The notes below the pieces were generated by a model. The model did no database searches, had not been told where the DNA came from, and saw only the letters and a program-made list of their open reading frames with translations. A stretch of DNA of 64,000 bases from Bacillota bacterium. GTDB lineage: Bacteria; Bacillota; UBA4882; UBA8346. Shown here in pieces: positions 52,368-62,002 of this stretch. The position numbers and the translations under genes were made by a program. The DNA lies in the NCBI GenBank assembly GCA_023429995.1, contig JAEZCE010000093.1:62001-126000 (forward strand). The letters run 5' to 3'. Numbering within the stretch: the first letter of the stretch is position 1; each line of letters opens with the position of its first letter.

Positions 52368-53424
52368 CATTCTTAAAAATTGGTATTTTGAAAAGACGAA
52401 TGAGACTTCCAAGGCCGCAATCTTTGGAGTGCCCATTATATCCTTGCTTATGGGCCTGATTTTTGCCGGGATTTTCTTCTCCTTGACCGGTAAAAATCCT
52501 TTTACCATATACCTCTTGATGTTCCATGGCGCCTTTGGTTCGGCCTACGGGCTCTCGGAAACCGTGGTCAAGGCAATCCCTTTGATGATAACCGGTTTGG
52601 CGGTCTCGCTGGCCTTCCGGATGAAACTCTGGAATATCGGGGCTGAGGGCCAGTTTTTCATGGGGGCTTTCGCCGCCAGTGGTATTGCTTTAACGTTTCC
52701 CGATTGGCCCGCCTATTTTTTATTACCGGCCATGGTGATTGCCGGGTTTGTGATGGGAGGAATCTGGGGCCTAGTCCCGGCGATTCCCCGGGCCTATTTT
52801 AAGGTGAATGAAACCATCAGTACGTTGCTTCTGAACTACGTAGCCATCCTGTGGGTGGATTTCCTGGTTTTCGGTCCCTGGCGTGATCCCCACGGTTTTA
52901 ATTTTCCCTATTCAACGCCCTTTTCCCCCGGGGCCACGTTGCCCGCTTTCGGGCATACCCGGATCCATTGGGGACTTTTCGTGGGTCTGGCCATTGCGGT
53001 CATTTTTTATTTCGTTTTAAAGTATACCAAATGGGGTTATGAAATCAGGGTTTGTGGCGAGAGTCCCAAGGCGGCCGGTTATGCGGGAATGAATTTTGCG
53101 AAGAATATTTTGCTGGTGATGTTTATCAGTGGAGGAGTCGCCGGAATAGCCGGTATGACCGAAGTCTCCGGAATCACTCAGCGGCTGCAGCAAGGAATTT
53201 CACCGGGCTACGGCTATACGGCGATTATTGTGGCCTGGCTGGGACGGTTAAATCCCTGGGCGATCATCGTGGTTTCCTTCCTCCTGGGCGGGCTACTGGT
53301 AGGCGGTTTCAGCATTCAAACCTCGGGTTTTCCGGCTGCCACGGTATCCATGCTACAAGGAGCCATTCTTTTCTTTGTGCTCGGCGGGGAAATTTTGGGA
53401 CAATATCGCCTGAAAAAACGGTGA
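52360..53424 (+). CDS. ABC transporter permease (YufP/BMP-system type)
   Basis: The 354-aa integral membrane protein has about 8-10 hydrophobic helices and the branched-chain/ribose-type permease pattern: 'GLAVSLAFRMKLWNIGAEGQF' (in part), 'VNETISTLLLNYVAI', 'GESPKAAGYAGMN' and 'GFSGIAV'-like segments. It is the first of two permeases forming the channel of the nucleoside importer. Confidence 0.92.
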   Translation: MRNILKNWYFEKTNETSKAAIFGVPIISLLMGLIFAGIFFSLTGKNPFTIYLLMFHGAFGSAYGLSETVVKAIPLMITGLAVSLAFRMKLWNIGAEGQFFMGAFAASGIALTFPDWPAYFLLPAMVIAGFVMGGIWGLVPAIPRAYFKVNETISTLLLNYVAILWVDFLVFGPWRDPHGFNFPYSTPFSPGATLPAFGHTRIHWGLFVGLAIAVIFYFVLKYTKWGYEIRVCGESPKAAGYAGMNFAKNILLVMFISGGVAGIAGMTEVSGITQRLQQGISPGYGYTAIIVAWLGRLNPWAIIVVSFLLGGLLVGGFSIQTSGFPAATVSMLQGAILFFVLGGEILGQYRLKKR

Positions 53425-53500
53425 GTTTTTTTCGATGGAATTAAGAATAAGATTAAGACGGATAGTTCCTTTGCAAAAGGGATGAAAGGACTGTTGTTCC

Positions 53501-54433
53501 ATGGAACATTCGATTATCATGGCAGTTTTGGTTACCGGAATTATTTCGGGCACACCGCTTTTATTTGCGGCTTTGGGAGAATTGATATCGGAAAAAGCCG
53601 GAGTGATGAACCTTGGTGTGGAAGGTATGATGTTGATGGGAGCGGTAACCGGATTTGCCGTCGATGTTTATACGCATAGCCAATGGGCCGGGATTTTGGC
53701 GGCAATGTTAGCCGGCGGAATTGTCGCCGTCATTCATGCCTTTTTAACCATTTCTTTACGTGCCAACCAGGTGGTAAGCGGCCTTGCTTTGACGATTTTC
53801 GGCACCGGACTCAGCGCCTATTTGGGAAAACCTTTGATCGGGCTGCCGGCTCCGGCCACCTTTAAGACGGTTCCCATACCGGGGCTTAGTGAGATTCCTT
53901 GGATTGGACCGATATTGTTTTCTCATGATTTATTGGTCTATCTGAGCTTTGTATTGGTAGCCGTGATCTGGTTTGTATTGTACAAAACGAAAACCGGCCT
54001 GATTCTGAGGGCTGTGGGAGAGAATCCCGGAGCGGTCGATGCGGCCGGTATCAATGTATTTAAAGTCCGTTATATTGCGGTAATTTTGGGCGGAATGATG
54101 GCCGGCGCCGCCGGGGCTTATCTTTCTTTGGCGTATGCGCCTTCGTGGCTGGAGAACATGACGGCCGGAAAAGGATGGATTGCAATATCCCTGGTTATTT
54201 TCGCCATGTGGAATCCGCTCCGGGCTCTTTTGGGCGCCTATCTTTTCGGCATCATTGACGCCCTCGGTTTCCAAATGCAGTCATTCGGTGTCACTGTTCC
54301 GTCCTATTTCCTAAAAATGTTGCCCTATCTTTTTACTTTCTTTGTACTGATCGTAATGACCCGCGAAACCAAAAACCGGCGGGTGGCGACCCCGGATGCT
54401 TTAGGAAATCCGTACTCCCGAGAGGAACGATAA
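53501..54433 (+). CDS. ABC transporter permease (YufQ/BMP-system type)
   Basis: The 310-aa membrane protein has 'GTPLLFAALGELISEKAGVMN' (in part), 'SLRANQVVSGLALTIFGTGL', 'VGENPGAVDAAGINVFKVRY' and 'YLSLAYAPSWLENMTAGKG'. It pairs with the 52360 permease. A long hydrophobic pattern runs through the whole protein. AAAGGGATGAAAGGA precedes the start. Confidence 0.92.
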   Translation: MEHSIIMAVLVTGIISGTPLLFAALGELISEKAGVMNLGVEGMMLMGAVTGFAVDVYTHSQWAGILAAMLAGGIVAVIHAFLTISLRANQVVSGLALTIFGTGLSAYLGKPLIGLPAPATFKTVPIPGLSEIPWIGPILFSHDLLVYLSFVLVAVIWFVLYKTKTGLILRAVGENPGAVDAAGINVFKVRYIAVILGGMMAGAAGAYLSLAYAPSWLENMTAGKGWIAISLVIFAMWNPLRALLGAYLFGIIDALGFQMQSFGVTVPSYFLKMLPYLFTFFVLIVMTRETKNRRVATPDALGNPYSREER

Positions 54434-54456
54434 AATAGCAAAGGTAGGACTTTGAT

Positions 54457-56205
54457 ATGGGAAAAAACAGAGTCATTGCGGCTGCAACCGGAGAGCTCCC
54501 TTTTGATCGGGTGATTTACAACATCAAGTTCATCAATTTGCTGACCAAGGAAATTTACGATTCCGAAATCGGAATGATCGATGGCCGGATTGGTCACATC
54601 AATCAACCCGGAGAAAAACCCCTTGAAGGCAAGGAACGGTATGATGGAGGGGGACGATATGCGGCTCCGGGACTTATCGATACCCATGTGCATATTGAAA
54701 GCAGCATGATGACTCCGGCCAATATGGCCAAAGCCATTCTGGTTCACGGTACGACCACGATTGCTTGCGATCCTCATGAAATTGCCAACGTCCTCGGGAT
54801 TGAGGGCGTTCAATATATTATCGATGCCAGCCGGGACATCCCGTTAATGGTTTATGTCCTGGCGCCTTCCTGCGTGCCTTCGGTGATTGGGCTGGAAACG
54901 GCGGGGGCCGCTTTCGGGCGGGAAGAGATCGCCCGGATCATGGCGATGGAAAGAGTCATCGGCCTTGGGGAAGTGATGGATTTCCCGGGAGTGATTCATC
55001 AAAGTGAGCGGATGATGAGCGTTCTGGAAACGGCCAAAAAATACACCCGCTTTTTACAGGGACATGCCCCCAATTTGACCGGTAGGGAGCTGTCGGCTTA
55101 TCTCGCTTCCGGTGTCGGCTCCTGTCACGAGACCAATTTCAGTGATGAGGCCCGGTATAAGTTGCGGGGCGGAATGACACTGGAATGCCGGGAAAGCTCA
55201 ATTGCCCAGAATATCAAGGCGATCGCTCCGGTTTTGAAGGAATGCCAGTACCCGCCCAATGCCACTCTTTGCACCGATGACCGCGAGCCGGAGGATTTAT
55301 TGAAGGATGGTCATCTGGACCATGTTGTCCGAAGAGCGATTGCCGAAGGAATCCCACCGCTGGAAGCCATTAAAATGGCCACCTATAACGCGGCAAAGCT
55401 AATCGATTTACCGGAAATCGGTCTTTTAAAACCCGGGAACCTGGCTAACATTATCCTGTTGAAGAGCATGGATGATTTTTCCGTCGCTGAAGTTTTTGTA
55501 AAAGGAGAACTGGTGGCGCGGAGTGGAGAGTTAGTGAGGGATCTTCCCAGGCAGGAATTCCCCCTTGAAAAGAGGAATACCTTAATCCTAAAATCTAAGA
55601 TCACTGCGGAGGATTTTAAAATTCCCGCTTCGGGAGCTGAAGTGAAGGTTCCCATCATCGCCTTTAATCCGCAAATGCCGATCATTACGGAATTAGAATA
55701 TATCGAATTACCGGTGAAGGATGGTTTTATCGATATAACCGGAAGAGATGACTTGGCTATGCTGGCTGTTTTTGAACGCCACGGCGTCAACAGCAACCAT
55801 GCGGTTTGTTTCGTCAGAGGCCTCGGGCTCACCCATGGCGCCATTGCCAGTACGGTAGCCCATGATTGTCATAATCTGATGGTTCTCGGGAAGGACATCC
55901 CGGATATGCTGAAGGCGGTTGATGTTCTCACTAAGACCGGCGGCGGATATGTTTGTACCGCGGATGGGAATGTGGAAGCTTTGTTGGAACTCCCAATCGC
56001 CGGGTTGCTTTCGGATAAGTCCGCCGAAGAGGTAGCGCTGCAAACCGGAAAACTTAAACGGACCATTAAAAAGTTCGGGATGACCGGGAACTTTCCGGCC
56101 CTTCTTTTATTGGTCACCTTCGCATTACCAGTTATACCGAATGTGCGGTTAACGGACCATGGTTTGGTGGATGTGAATACGCAGACCCTGATCCCCATAC
56201 AATAA
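54457..56205 (+). CDS. ade: Adenine deaminase
   Basis: The 582-aa amidohydrolase-fold enzyme has the metal-binding 'GLIDTHVHIESSMM', 'CDPHEIANVLG', 'GHAPNLTG', 'TDDREPEDLLKDGHLD' and the C-terminal domain 'FNPQMPIITELEYIELPVK' (in part), typical of AdeC/YerA. It converts adenine to hypoxanthine and ammonia in the cytoplasm. The gene follows the nucleoside importer, 23 bp after the permease, so imported purines are likely fed to it. Confidence 0.94.
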   Translation: MGKNRVIAAATGELPFDRVIYNIKFINLLTKEIYDSEIGMIDGRIGHINQPGEKPLEGKERYDGGGRYAAPGLIDTHVHIESSMMTPANMAKAILVHGTTTIACDPHEIANVLGIEGVQYIIDASRDIPLMVYVLAPSCVPSVIGLETAGAAFGREEIARIMAMERVIGLGEVMDFPGVIHQSERMMSVLETAKKYTRFLQGHAPNLTGRELSAYLASGVGSCHETNFSDEARYKLRGGMTLECRESSIAQNIKAIAPVLKECQYPPNATLCTDDREPEDLLKDGHLDHVVRRAIAEGIPPLEAIKMATYNAAKLIDLPEIGLLKPGNLANIILLKSMDDFSVAEVFVKGELVARSGELVRDLPRQEFPLEKRNTLILKSKITAEDFKIPASGAEVKVPIIAFNPQMPIITELEYIELPVKDGFIDITGRDDLAMLAVFERHGVNSNHAVCFVRGLGLTHGAIASTVAHDCHNLMVLGKDIPDMLKAVDVLTKTGGGYVCTADGNVEALLELPIAGLLSDKSAEEVALQTGKLKRTIKKFGMTGNFPALLLLVTFALPVIPNVRLTDHGLVDVNTQTLIPIQ

Positions 56206-56268
56206 TTAGGCTTTTTGGGTAAGGAAATTTTTGTTTTTTAATTCATCGCTTGGGGTGAGAGGAAGTTT

Positions 56269-57600
56269 ATGGCAACCGTTTTAATTCAGAATGCCAATAT
56301 TGTCACCATGAATTCCAACCGGGATGTGGTGAGTGGTAATATTTATATTGAAAATGACCGGATCATTTCCATTGGGGCTGAGCAGGGAAAAGCTGCCGAC
56401 AAAGTCATTGACGCCAAGGGGCAAGTGGTCATTCCGGGATTGATTCAGACTCATATTCATCTTTGCCAGAGCCTTTTCCGGGGCCAGGCGGATGATTTGG
56501 AATTACTGGACTGGCTACGGACGAGGATTTGGCCGCTTGAAGGGGCTCATGATCCCGAGTCGGTTTATCATTCGGCTTTGCTCGGTATTGGAGAGCTTTT
56601 CCACGGCGGGACCACTTCGATTATTGATATGGAAACGGTTCATCATACGGAATCCGCTTTCGAGGCGATTATCCAGAGCGGAATCCGGGCGATTAGCGGG
56701 AAATGCATGATGGATTGGGGTGAGGGAGTTCCCGATACGTTGTTGGAGAATCCCGAAGCTTCACTTCAGGAGAGCGTTGATTTACTTGAAAAATGGCACG
56801 GCGCGTCCGGCGGCAGGTTGATGTATGCCTTTACTCCGCGTTTTGCGGTTTCTTGCAGCGAAGGCCTTCTGAAGGAAGTTGGGAGGCTGGCTCAAAAATA
56901 TAAGGTAAAGATTCATACCCATGCTTCTGAAAACCAAGGGGAGATCGCCTTGGTTGAGAGTGAACGCCGGTTCCGGAATGTGTTGTATTTTGACCATTTG
57001 GGATTGGCAGGCAAAGACCTGATTTTAGCCCATTGCATTTGGTTGAACGAACCGGAAATGGAAATCATTCAAAAGAAGCAAATCAAGGTGGTTCATTGTC
57101 CCTCGAGCAATCTGAAACTGGCCTCGGGGATTGCCAAAATACCTGAAATGATGGAGCGGGGCATCAGAGTCGGGATTGGCGCCGACGGGGCGCCTTGTAA
57201 CAATAATCTGGACCCCTTTGTAGAGATGCGGACGGCGGCCTTGATTCAGAAACCCCTTCATGGTCCAACGTCCATGCCGGCCGAGCAGGTATTTGAAATG
57301 GCTACTGTAAACGGAGCGGCTGTGATGGGCCTTTCGGAAGAAATTGGAACCCTGGAACCAGGTAAAAAAGCGGATTTGGTCATGGTTGACTTGCACAAGC
57401 TTCATTGTACGCCCATAACCGGCTCCAATATCTATGCCCGGCTCGTTTATGAAGCTCATAGTTCCGATGTAACGTTAACGATGGTTGACGGCAGAATCGT
57501 TTTTGAAAACGGCCGGTTGACTACGATCGATGAAGAAGAAGTGATTCGAAACGCCAACCGGCTTATCGGGCGGGTTTATGACCGGGCCGGCATAAAATAA
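56269..57600 (+). CDS. TRZ/ATZ-family aminohydrolase (SsnA/MtaD/guanine-deaminase-like)
   Basis: The 443-aa metallo-aminohydrolase has 'PGLIQTHIHLCQSLFRG', 'HTHASENQGEIALVE', 'LAHCIWLNEPEMEII', 'HCPSSNLKLASGIAKIPEM' and 'GIGADGAPCNNNLD'. The fold deaminates purine-type rings: substrates in the family include S-adenosylhomocysteine, 5'-deoxyadenosine, guanine and 8-oxoguanine. In the ygeW-type purine clusters of enterobacteria and clostridia, ssnA encodes a related protein. The exact substrate cannot be fixed from sequence; purine deamination is likely. Confidence 0.85.
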   Translation: MATVLIQNANIVTMNSNRDVVSGNIYIENDRIISIGAEQGKAADKVIDAKGQVVIPGLIQTHIHLCQSLFRGQADDLELLDWLRTRIWPLEGAHDPESVYHSALLGIGELFHGGTTSIIDMETVHHTESAFEAIIQSGIRAISGKCMMDWGEGVPDTLLENPEASLQESVDLLEKWHGASGGRLMYAFTPRFAVSCSEGLLKEVGRLAQKYKVKIHTHASENQGEIALVESERRFRNVLYFDHLGLAGKDLILAHCIWLNEPEMEIIQKKQIKVVHCPSSNLKLASGIAKIPEMMERGIRVGIGADGAPCNNNLDPFVEMRTAALIQKPLHGPTSMPAEQVFEMATVNGAAVMGLSEEIGTLEPGKKADLVMVDLHKLHCTPITGSNIYARLVYEAHSSDVTLTMVDGRIVFENGRLTTIDEEEVIRNANRLIGRVYDRAGIK

Positions 57601-57615
57601 TCCAAGGAATCCCTC

Positions 57616-57733
57616 GAGGCTGTCTAAAAAGCAATTCGAAATCAATAAGAAATACAATATATAGCTTCATCGAATAGGTCGCTTTCAATATATTGTATAT
57701 CTTTATCGTAAAATTTCCTTTTGGGACAGCCCC
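57616..57733. mobile_element. Possible MITE / IS-end remnant with terminal and internal inverted repeats
   Basis: GAGGCTGTCTAAAAAG (57616-57631) faces CTTTTGGGACAGCCCC (57718-57733), ends typical of several IS families ('ggctgtc...aaaa'). Inside, ATACAATATAT (57652-57662) faces ATATATTGTAT (57688-57698). The total length is ~118 bp and no gene is present. It is flanked by repeat-like non-coding DNA. Confidence 0.6.
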
Positions 57734-57936
57734 ACATTAAAGAATGAAAATAAGGCAGAGATGCCAAAGGGCATAATCTCGCGCAAAGGCGTCGTTACCA
57801 CAGGTGACGCAGGAGCAGAGTTAAAGAGCATGAATCAATATGATGATAAGCTTTTCTCCGCGCCCCTGCGCCTCAGCGGGAGAATAGGTTTTAAAAGTAT
57901 TTTCTGAGCAGCAAATTCATGGTGGAGGCTTTCATA
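57734..57936. other. Non-coding remainder of the gap before the hydantoinase gene
   Basis: The 203 bp contain a 'gcgcccctgcgcctcagcgg'-type stretch (~57861-57882), which recalls widespread short repeats in environmental genomes, and the GGAGG used by the next gene. No convincing promoter or ORF is seen. Confidence 0.4.
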
Positions 57937-59307
57937 ATGGATTTGGTTATTAAAAACGGCACGATTATCACTGCATCCGAAACTTATTTGGCGGATTTGG
58001 CAATTCTCGGCGGCAAAATCGTCATGATCGGACAAGGTTTGGAGTTTGGGGATGCGCAAACGGTGGACGCTTTAGGAAAATACGTTTTGCCGGGCGCCAT
58101 TGATGCCCATGTCCACTTGCAACTTCCGGTCGGTAATACCGTATCCGCCGACACCTATGAGACCGGTACCCGGGCGGCGGCTTGCGGCGGGGTTACCACC
58201 GTGTTTGACTTCGCATTGCAGGGCAAGGGTCAGGGACTGGTGGAAGCCGCCGATAATATGGTGAAGATATTTAAACCTCAAGCCTGCATTGATTTTGGAT
58301 TGCACACCCAAATTACCGATTTAACCCCCGAAGTTCTTGATGAATTTGAAAAATCAGCAGCTTATGGTGTATCCAGTTTTAAGTTGTATATGGCCTACAA
58401 ACATTTAATGGTCGATGACGGAGCCCTGGCGGATGCATTGGAAAAGTCAAGGGAGACCGGGACTTTAATCGCGGTTCACGCTGAAAATCCGGCTTTGATT
58501 GAAAGACGCACCCAGCGCCTTTTGGCGGAAGGGAAAACTTCCGCCTGGTATCATTATGAAAGCCGGCCGGAGTTTGTTGAAGCCGAAGCGGTGAAACGCG
58601 CCATTCATCTGGCGAAAACATTCAAGGCCCGTTTATATATCGTCCATCTGGCCTGTAAGGAAGGAATGGATGAGGTCGCCAAAGCAAGGAATGAAGGATA
58701 TGCGATTTATGCGGAAACCTGCCCCCACTATCTAAATTTTACCAACGAGGTTTACCACCGGGAAGACGGACGGTATTTTGTCTGTTCCCCTCCGATGAAG
58801 GGCCGGGAGAGCCAGGACGCGCTATGGGAAGGAATCCGCCGCGGCGATATCCATACCGTGGCAACCGATCATTGCCCGTTTCCCACCCGGGAAAAAGATT
58901 GGGGCAAGGATGATTTTACCAAGGTTCCCAACGGCTGTATGGGTACGGAAAATCTTTACCCCTATATGTTGAGCGCGGCCAACAAAGGTAAAATCTCTTT
59001 TAATAAAGCCGTGGAGGTCTGCGCCACCAATGTGGCCAAAATTTTCGGCTGCGCGCCGGAAAAAGGCAATATTGCAATCGGCGGCGACGCCGATATTGTA
59101 ATTTTCGATCCGACCCGGAAATTCATAGTTTCCAAGCATAACATGCATTCCAATGTGGATTACACCATTTGGGAAGGAACGGAACTTTCCGGTTATCCGG
59201 TGATGACCTTCTCCCGGGGAAAACTGGTTTACAATGAAGGTCAGTTTACCGGGGAGCCCGGGTGGGGTAAGTTTGTGAAATGCCGTAGTTTCAAAACACA
59301 AATGTAA
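57937..59307 (+). CDS. Dihydropyrimidinase / D-hydantoinase
   Basis: The 456-aa amidohydrolase has 'PGAIDAHVHLQLPVG', the probable carboxylated Lys in 'SSFKLYMAYKHL', 'VHAENPALIERR', 'IVHLACKEGMDEV', 'YAETCPHYLNF' and 'VATDHCPF'. It opens cyclic ureides such as dihydropyrimidines and hydantoins; the hyuA gene of enteric purine clusters is of this type. ATG 57937 is chosen because GGAGG lies ~9 bp upstream; ATG 57919 would put 6 extra residues before the conserved start. Confidence 0.93.
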   Translation: MDLVIKNGTIITASETYLADLAILGGKIVMIGQGLEFGDAQTVDALGKYVLPGAIDAHVHLQLPVGNTVSADTYETGTRAAACGGVTTVFDFALQGKGQGLVEAADNMVKIFKPQACIDFGLHTQITDLTPEVLDEFEKSAAYGVSSFKLYMAYKHLMVDDGALADALEKSRETGTLIAVHAENPALIERRTQRLLAEGKTSAWYHYESRPEFVEAEAVKRAIHLAKTFKARLYIVHLACKEGMDEVAKARNEGYAIYAETCPHYLNFTNEVYHREDGRYFVCSPPMKGRESQDALWEGIRRGDIHTVATDHCPFPTREKDWGKDDFTKVPNGCMGTENLYPYMLSAANKGKISFNKAVEVCATNVAKIFGCAPEKGNIAIGGDADIVIFDPTRKFIVSKHNMHSNVDYTIWEGTELSGYPVMTFSRGKLVYNEGQFTGEPGWGKFVKCRSFKTQM

Positions 59308-59377
59308 AATTCAAAGCGGTCCCCCGTCCTAGTGTCTGAAAATCAATATGATATACAATATAGAAGGGTAGGTCATC

Positions 59378-59947
59378 ATGAAGCTTTTAAAAGAGAAAAT
59401 ATTGAGTGAAGGTAGAGTTGATCGGGAAGATATTTTAAAGGTGGATAGCTTCTTGAATCACCAAATCGATGTGGCGCTTTTGGATGAGATAGGCAAAGAA
59501 TTTGCCGGGAGATATCAAAACGCCGGGATTACCAAGATACTGACCATTGAAGCTTCCGGGATCGCCATAGCCTGCTTTGCAGGAATTCATCTCCACGTGC
59601 CGGTTATTTTCGCCAAGAAAACCGAGTCCAAAAACCTTGATGACAATACCTATGAAACACAAGTTTATTCCTATACCAAGGACAAGTATTACCGGGTCCG
59701 GGTTTCCAAACGGTATTTGCAACCCAGCGATAAAGTTCTGATTATCGACGATTTTTTGGCCAATGGGAAGGCGGTTTTCGGTTTAAAGGAAATCATTGAA
59801 CAAGCCCATGCAGAGTTGGTCGGCGTCGGTATTGCCATTGAAAAAGGCTTTCAACAAGGCGGTCAATTATTAAGGGAACAGGGAATTCGCGTCGACTCCC
59901 TGGCGATTTTAAAGTCAATCAGTCCGGAACGGATTGTTTTTGAGTAA
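59378..59947 (+). CDS. xpt: Xanthine phosphoribosyltransferase
   Basis: The 189-aa PRTase has the PRPP-binding motif 'VLIIDDFLANGKAVFG' and the Xpt-type 'TKILTIEASGIAIACFAG' and 'PVIFAKKTESKNL'. It converts xanthine to XMP. AGGGTAGG precedes ATG. In many Firmicutes a purine riboswitch precedes xpt; none is visible in the 70-bp gap here. It fits as the salvage branch of the purine island. Confidence 0.94.
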   Translation: MKLLKEKILSEGRVDREDILKVDSFLNHQIDVALLDEIGKEFAGRYQNAGITKILTIEASGIAIACFAGIHLHVPVIFAKKTESKNLDDNTYETQVYSYTKDKYYRVRVSKRYLQPSDKVLIIDDFLANGKAVFGLKEIIEQAHAELVGVGIAIEKGFQQGGQLLREQGIRVDSLAILKSISPERIVFE

Positions 59948-60092
59948 TACCTTATAGTATGGGTGTGGTAAATCCCGGACTATCATCATAAGCTTATTAA
60001 CATGACCGTCCCTGTTGGGCTTGAAACAACGCCAACAAACAACGATTATCGGGGCGGTCTCATGGGTCAAAGGTGGGATCTTCTTCTTCATA

Positions 60093-60129
60093 AATTTAGA
60101 TTGACTGATCAATCTAAATTGCTTAATAT
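60093..60129 (+). promoter_or_regulatory. ygeW promoter overlapped by a perfect 11-bp inverted repeat (probable TetR operator)
   Basis: AATTTAGATTG (60093-60103) and CAATCTAAATT (60110-60120) are exact inverted copies separated by 6 bp. They overlap a promoter-like TTGACT (60101-60106), 17-bp spacer and TAATAT (60124-60129). A TetR-family gene lies one gene downstream, so autoregulated repression of this operon is the simplest reading. Confidence 0.75.
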
Positions 60130-60158
60130 TATGAAAATTAATACTCAAAGGAGCGTAA

Positions 60159-61370
60159 ATGATGACAACAGAAACCGAAAACTTGATTCAAAAACTATCC
60201 CAACTGAAATTTTCCAATATGGTGAATCGCGATTTTTTATTAACCTGGGAAAAGAATGATGATGAACTTCAGGCAGTATTTACAGTGGCCGATATTTTAC
60301 GCCAAATGAGAGAGAACAATATTTCGGCGCGAATCTTCGACAGCGGCCTGGCGGTTTCGGTGTTCCGGGACAATTCCACCCGAACCCGTTTCAGTTTTGC
60401 CAGTGCCTGCAATTTGCTGGGACTTACGGTACAGGATCTGGATGAGGGCAAATCCCAAATTGCTCATGGGGAGACAGTCCGTGAGACTGCCAATATGATT
60501 TCGTTCATGGCCGATGTCATTGGCATCCGTGACGATATGTATATCGGTAAGGGAAATGCCTATATGCGGAGTGTGTCCGCAGCTGCCCAGGAAGGTTTCG
60601 ATGAAGGAGTATTGGAACAAAGACCCACATTAGTCAATTTGCAGTGCGATATTGATCATCCCACCCAATGCATGGCGGATCTGGCCCATTTAATCCACCA
60701 TTTCGGCGGCGTTGAACGGTTAAAAGGAAAGAAAATTGCGATGAGTTGGGCTTATTCACCCAGTTACGGCAAGCCCCTTTCGGTACCCCAGGGTGTTATT
60801 GGCTTAATGACCCGAATGGGGATGGAAGTGGCTTTGGCTTACCCGGAAGGATATGATCTGATGGGTGATGTTGAGGAGATTGCCAAGAAAAATGCCGCAG
60901 TCAGCGGCGGTAAATTTACCAAAACCCACTCCATGGCGGAAGCTTTCCAAAATGCGGATATTGTCTATCCCAAAAGCTGGGCGTCTTTCTCAGCCATGGA
61001 GAGACGAACCAACCTTTACGGCGAAAACGACTTTGCCGGGATTAAGGCCCTGGAAGCCGAGTTGCTCAAGGAAAACGCCAAACATCAAGACTGGGAATGC
61101 ACGGAAGAGATGATGAAGAAAACTAAAGACGGTAAGGCTTTATACCTGCACTGTTTACCGGCGGATATCAGCGGCGTTAGCTGCAAACAGGGTGAAGTGG
61201 CCGCCTCGGTTTTCGATCGTTACCGGGCTCCGTTATATAAACAAGCCGGTTACAAGCCCTATATCATCGCGGCCATGATTTTCCTCAGTAAAGTGAAAGA
61301 TCCGACTCATACCCTTGAATCTTTGATCAATGCCAATGTGAAAAGGTTCTACAGCTTTTCGGGAAGATAG
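60159..61370 (+). CDS. ygeW: YgeW-type knotted carbamoyltransferase
   Basis: The 403-aa protein is a carbamoyltransferase with the carbamoyl-phosphate motif 'FRDNSTRTRFSFASA', 'DIDHPTQCMADLAHLI', 'VYPKSWASFSAMERR' and 'LHCLPADISGVSC'. The long N terminus and the 'KSWAS' region fit the YgeW branch rather than OTC or ATC. In purine-degrading clusters it is thought to work on a ureide and to release carbamoyl phosphate. AAAGGAG precedes ATG. It is the first gene after the palindromic operator. Confidence 0.92.
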   Translation: MMTTETENLIQKLSQLKFSNMVNRDFLLTWEKNDDELQAVFTVADILRQMRENNISARIFDSGLAVSVFRDNSTRTRFSFASACNLLGLTVQDLDEGKSQIAHGETVRETANMISFMADVIGIRDDMYIGKGNAYMRSVSAAAQEGFDEGVLEQRPTLVNLQCDIDHPTQCMADLAHLIHHFGGVERLKGKKIAMSWAYSPSYGKPLSVPQGVIGLMTRMGMEVALAYPEGYDLMGDVEEIAKKNAAVSGGKFTKTHSMAEAFQNADIVYPKSWASFSAMERRTNLYGENDFAGIKALEAELLKENAKHQDWECTEEMMKKTKDGKALYLHCLPADISGVSCKQGEVAASVFDRYRAPLYKQAGYKPYIIAAMIFLSKVKDPTHTLESLINANVKRFYSFSGR

Positions 61371-61396
61371 ACTAAAAGAATTTCGAGGTATGGAAG

Positions 61397-61975
61397 ATGC
61401 CGAAGGATGTCAGTAAAAAAATCCTGGATGCGACGTTGGAAGTAATCGCCAGAGAGAAAATCAGCGGAACACGGATGCATTTGATCGCCCAAGAGGCGCA
61501 TATGACCCAGTCCAATCTGCATTATTATTTTCCAACCAAAAAAGATCTGTTAATTGCGTTACTCAATGATATTCAACACTGGTTTTCCGCAAACCGCCAA
61601 AAAGTTGTGGATTTTCAGAAGCGCTCATTCAGGGAGAACCTGCACGCCATCTTTCGTGAAAAGAAAGATGTCATTCTTCATAACAAAAAATTGGATTATG
61701 TCCAGTTTGATTATTGGGTTCAGGGGACTGTGGACGCTGAAGTACAGGCTACTTTTCAACAGACTTTTGAAACCTGGCGCAAGGATATCCAAAAGATAAT
61801 CAGCCAGTATGGGGAAGACTCAAGCAAAGACTCGGAACATCAAAAGATGATACCCTACCTGATGGTTTCTTTAATGATGGGAGCATCCATGCAATATCTC
61901 ATCGATGAAGAGGGGTTTGATTTGGACGAATATTTTAAGGCTGCGGAAAGCTCGATTGTTAGTTTGCTCAAGTGA
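61397..61975 (+). CDS. TetR-family transcriptional regulator
   Basis: The 192-aa protein has an N-terminal helix-turn-helix ('ISGTRMHLIAQEAHMTQSN', 'LHYYFPTKKDLLIALL') typical of TetR/AcrR proteins and a variable ligand-binding C-terminal domain. It is encoded inside the operon it probably controls; the palindrome at 60093-60120 is a good candidate operator. Ligand unknown, plausibly a purine-derived intermediate. Confidence 0.92.
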   Translation: MPKDVSKKILDATLEVIAREKISGTRMHLIAQEAHMTQSNLHYYFPTKKDLLIALLNDIQHWFSANRQKVVDFQKRSFRENLHAIFREKKDVILHNKKLDYVQFDYWVQGTVDAEVQATFQQTFETWRKDIQKIISQYGEDSSKDSEHQKMIPYLMVSLMMGASMQYLIDEEGFDLDEYFKAAESSIVSLLK

Positions 61976-62002
61976 AACCAAAAATAAAATGGAGGCAGTA
62001 AA

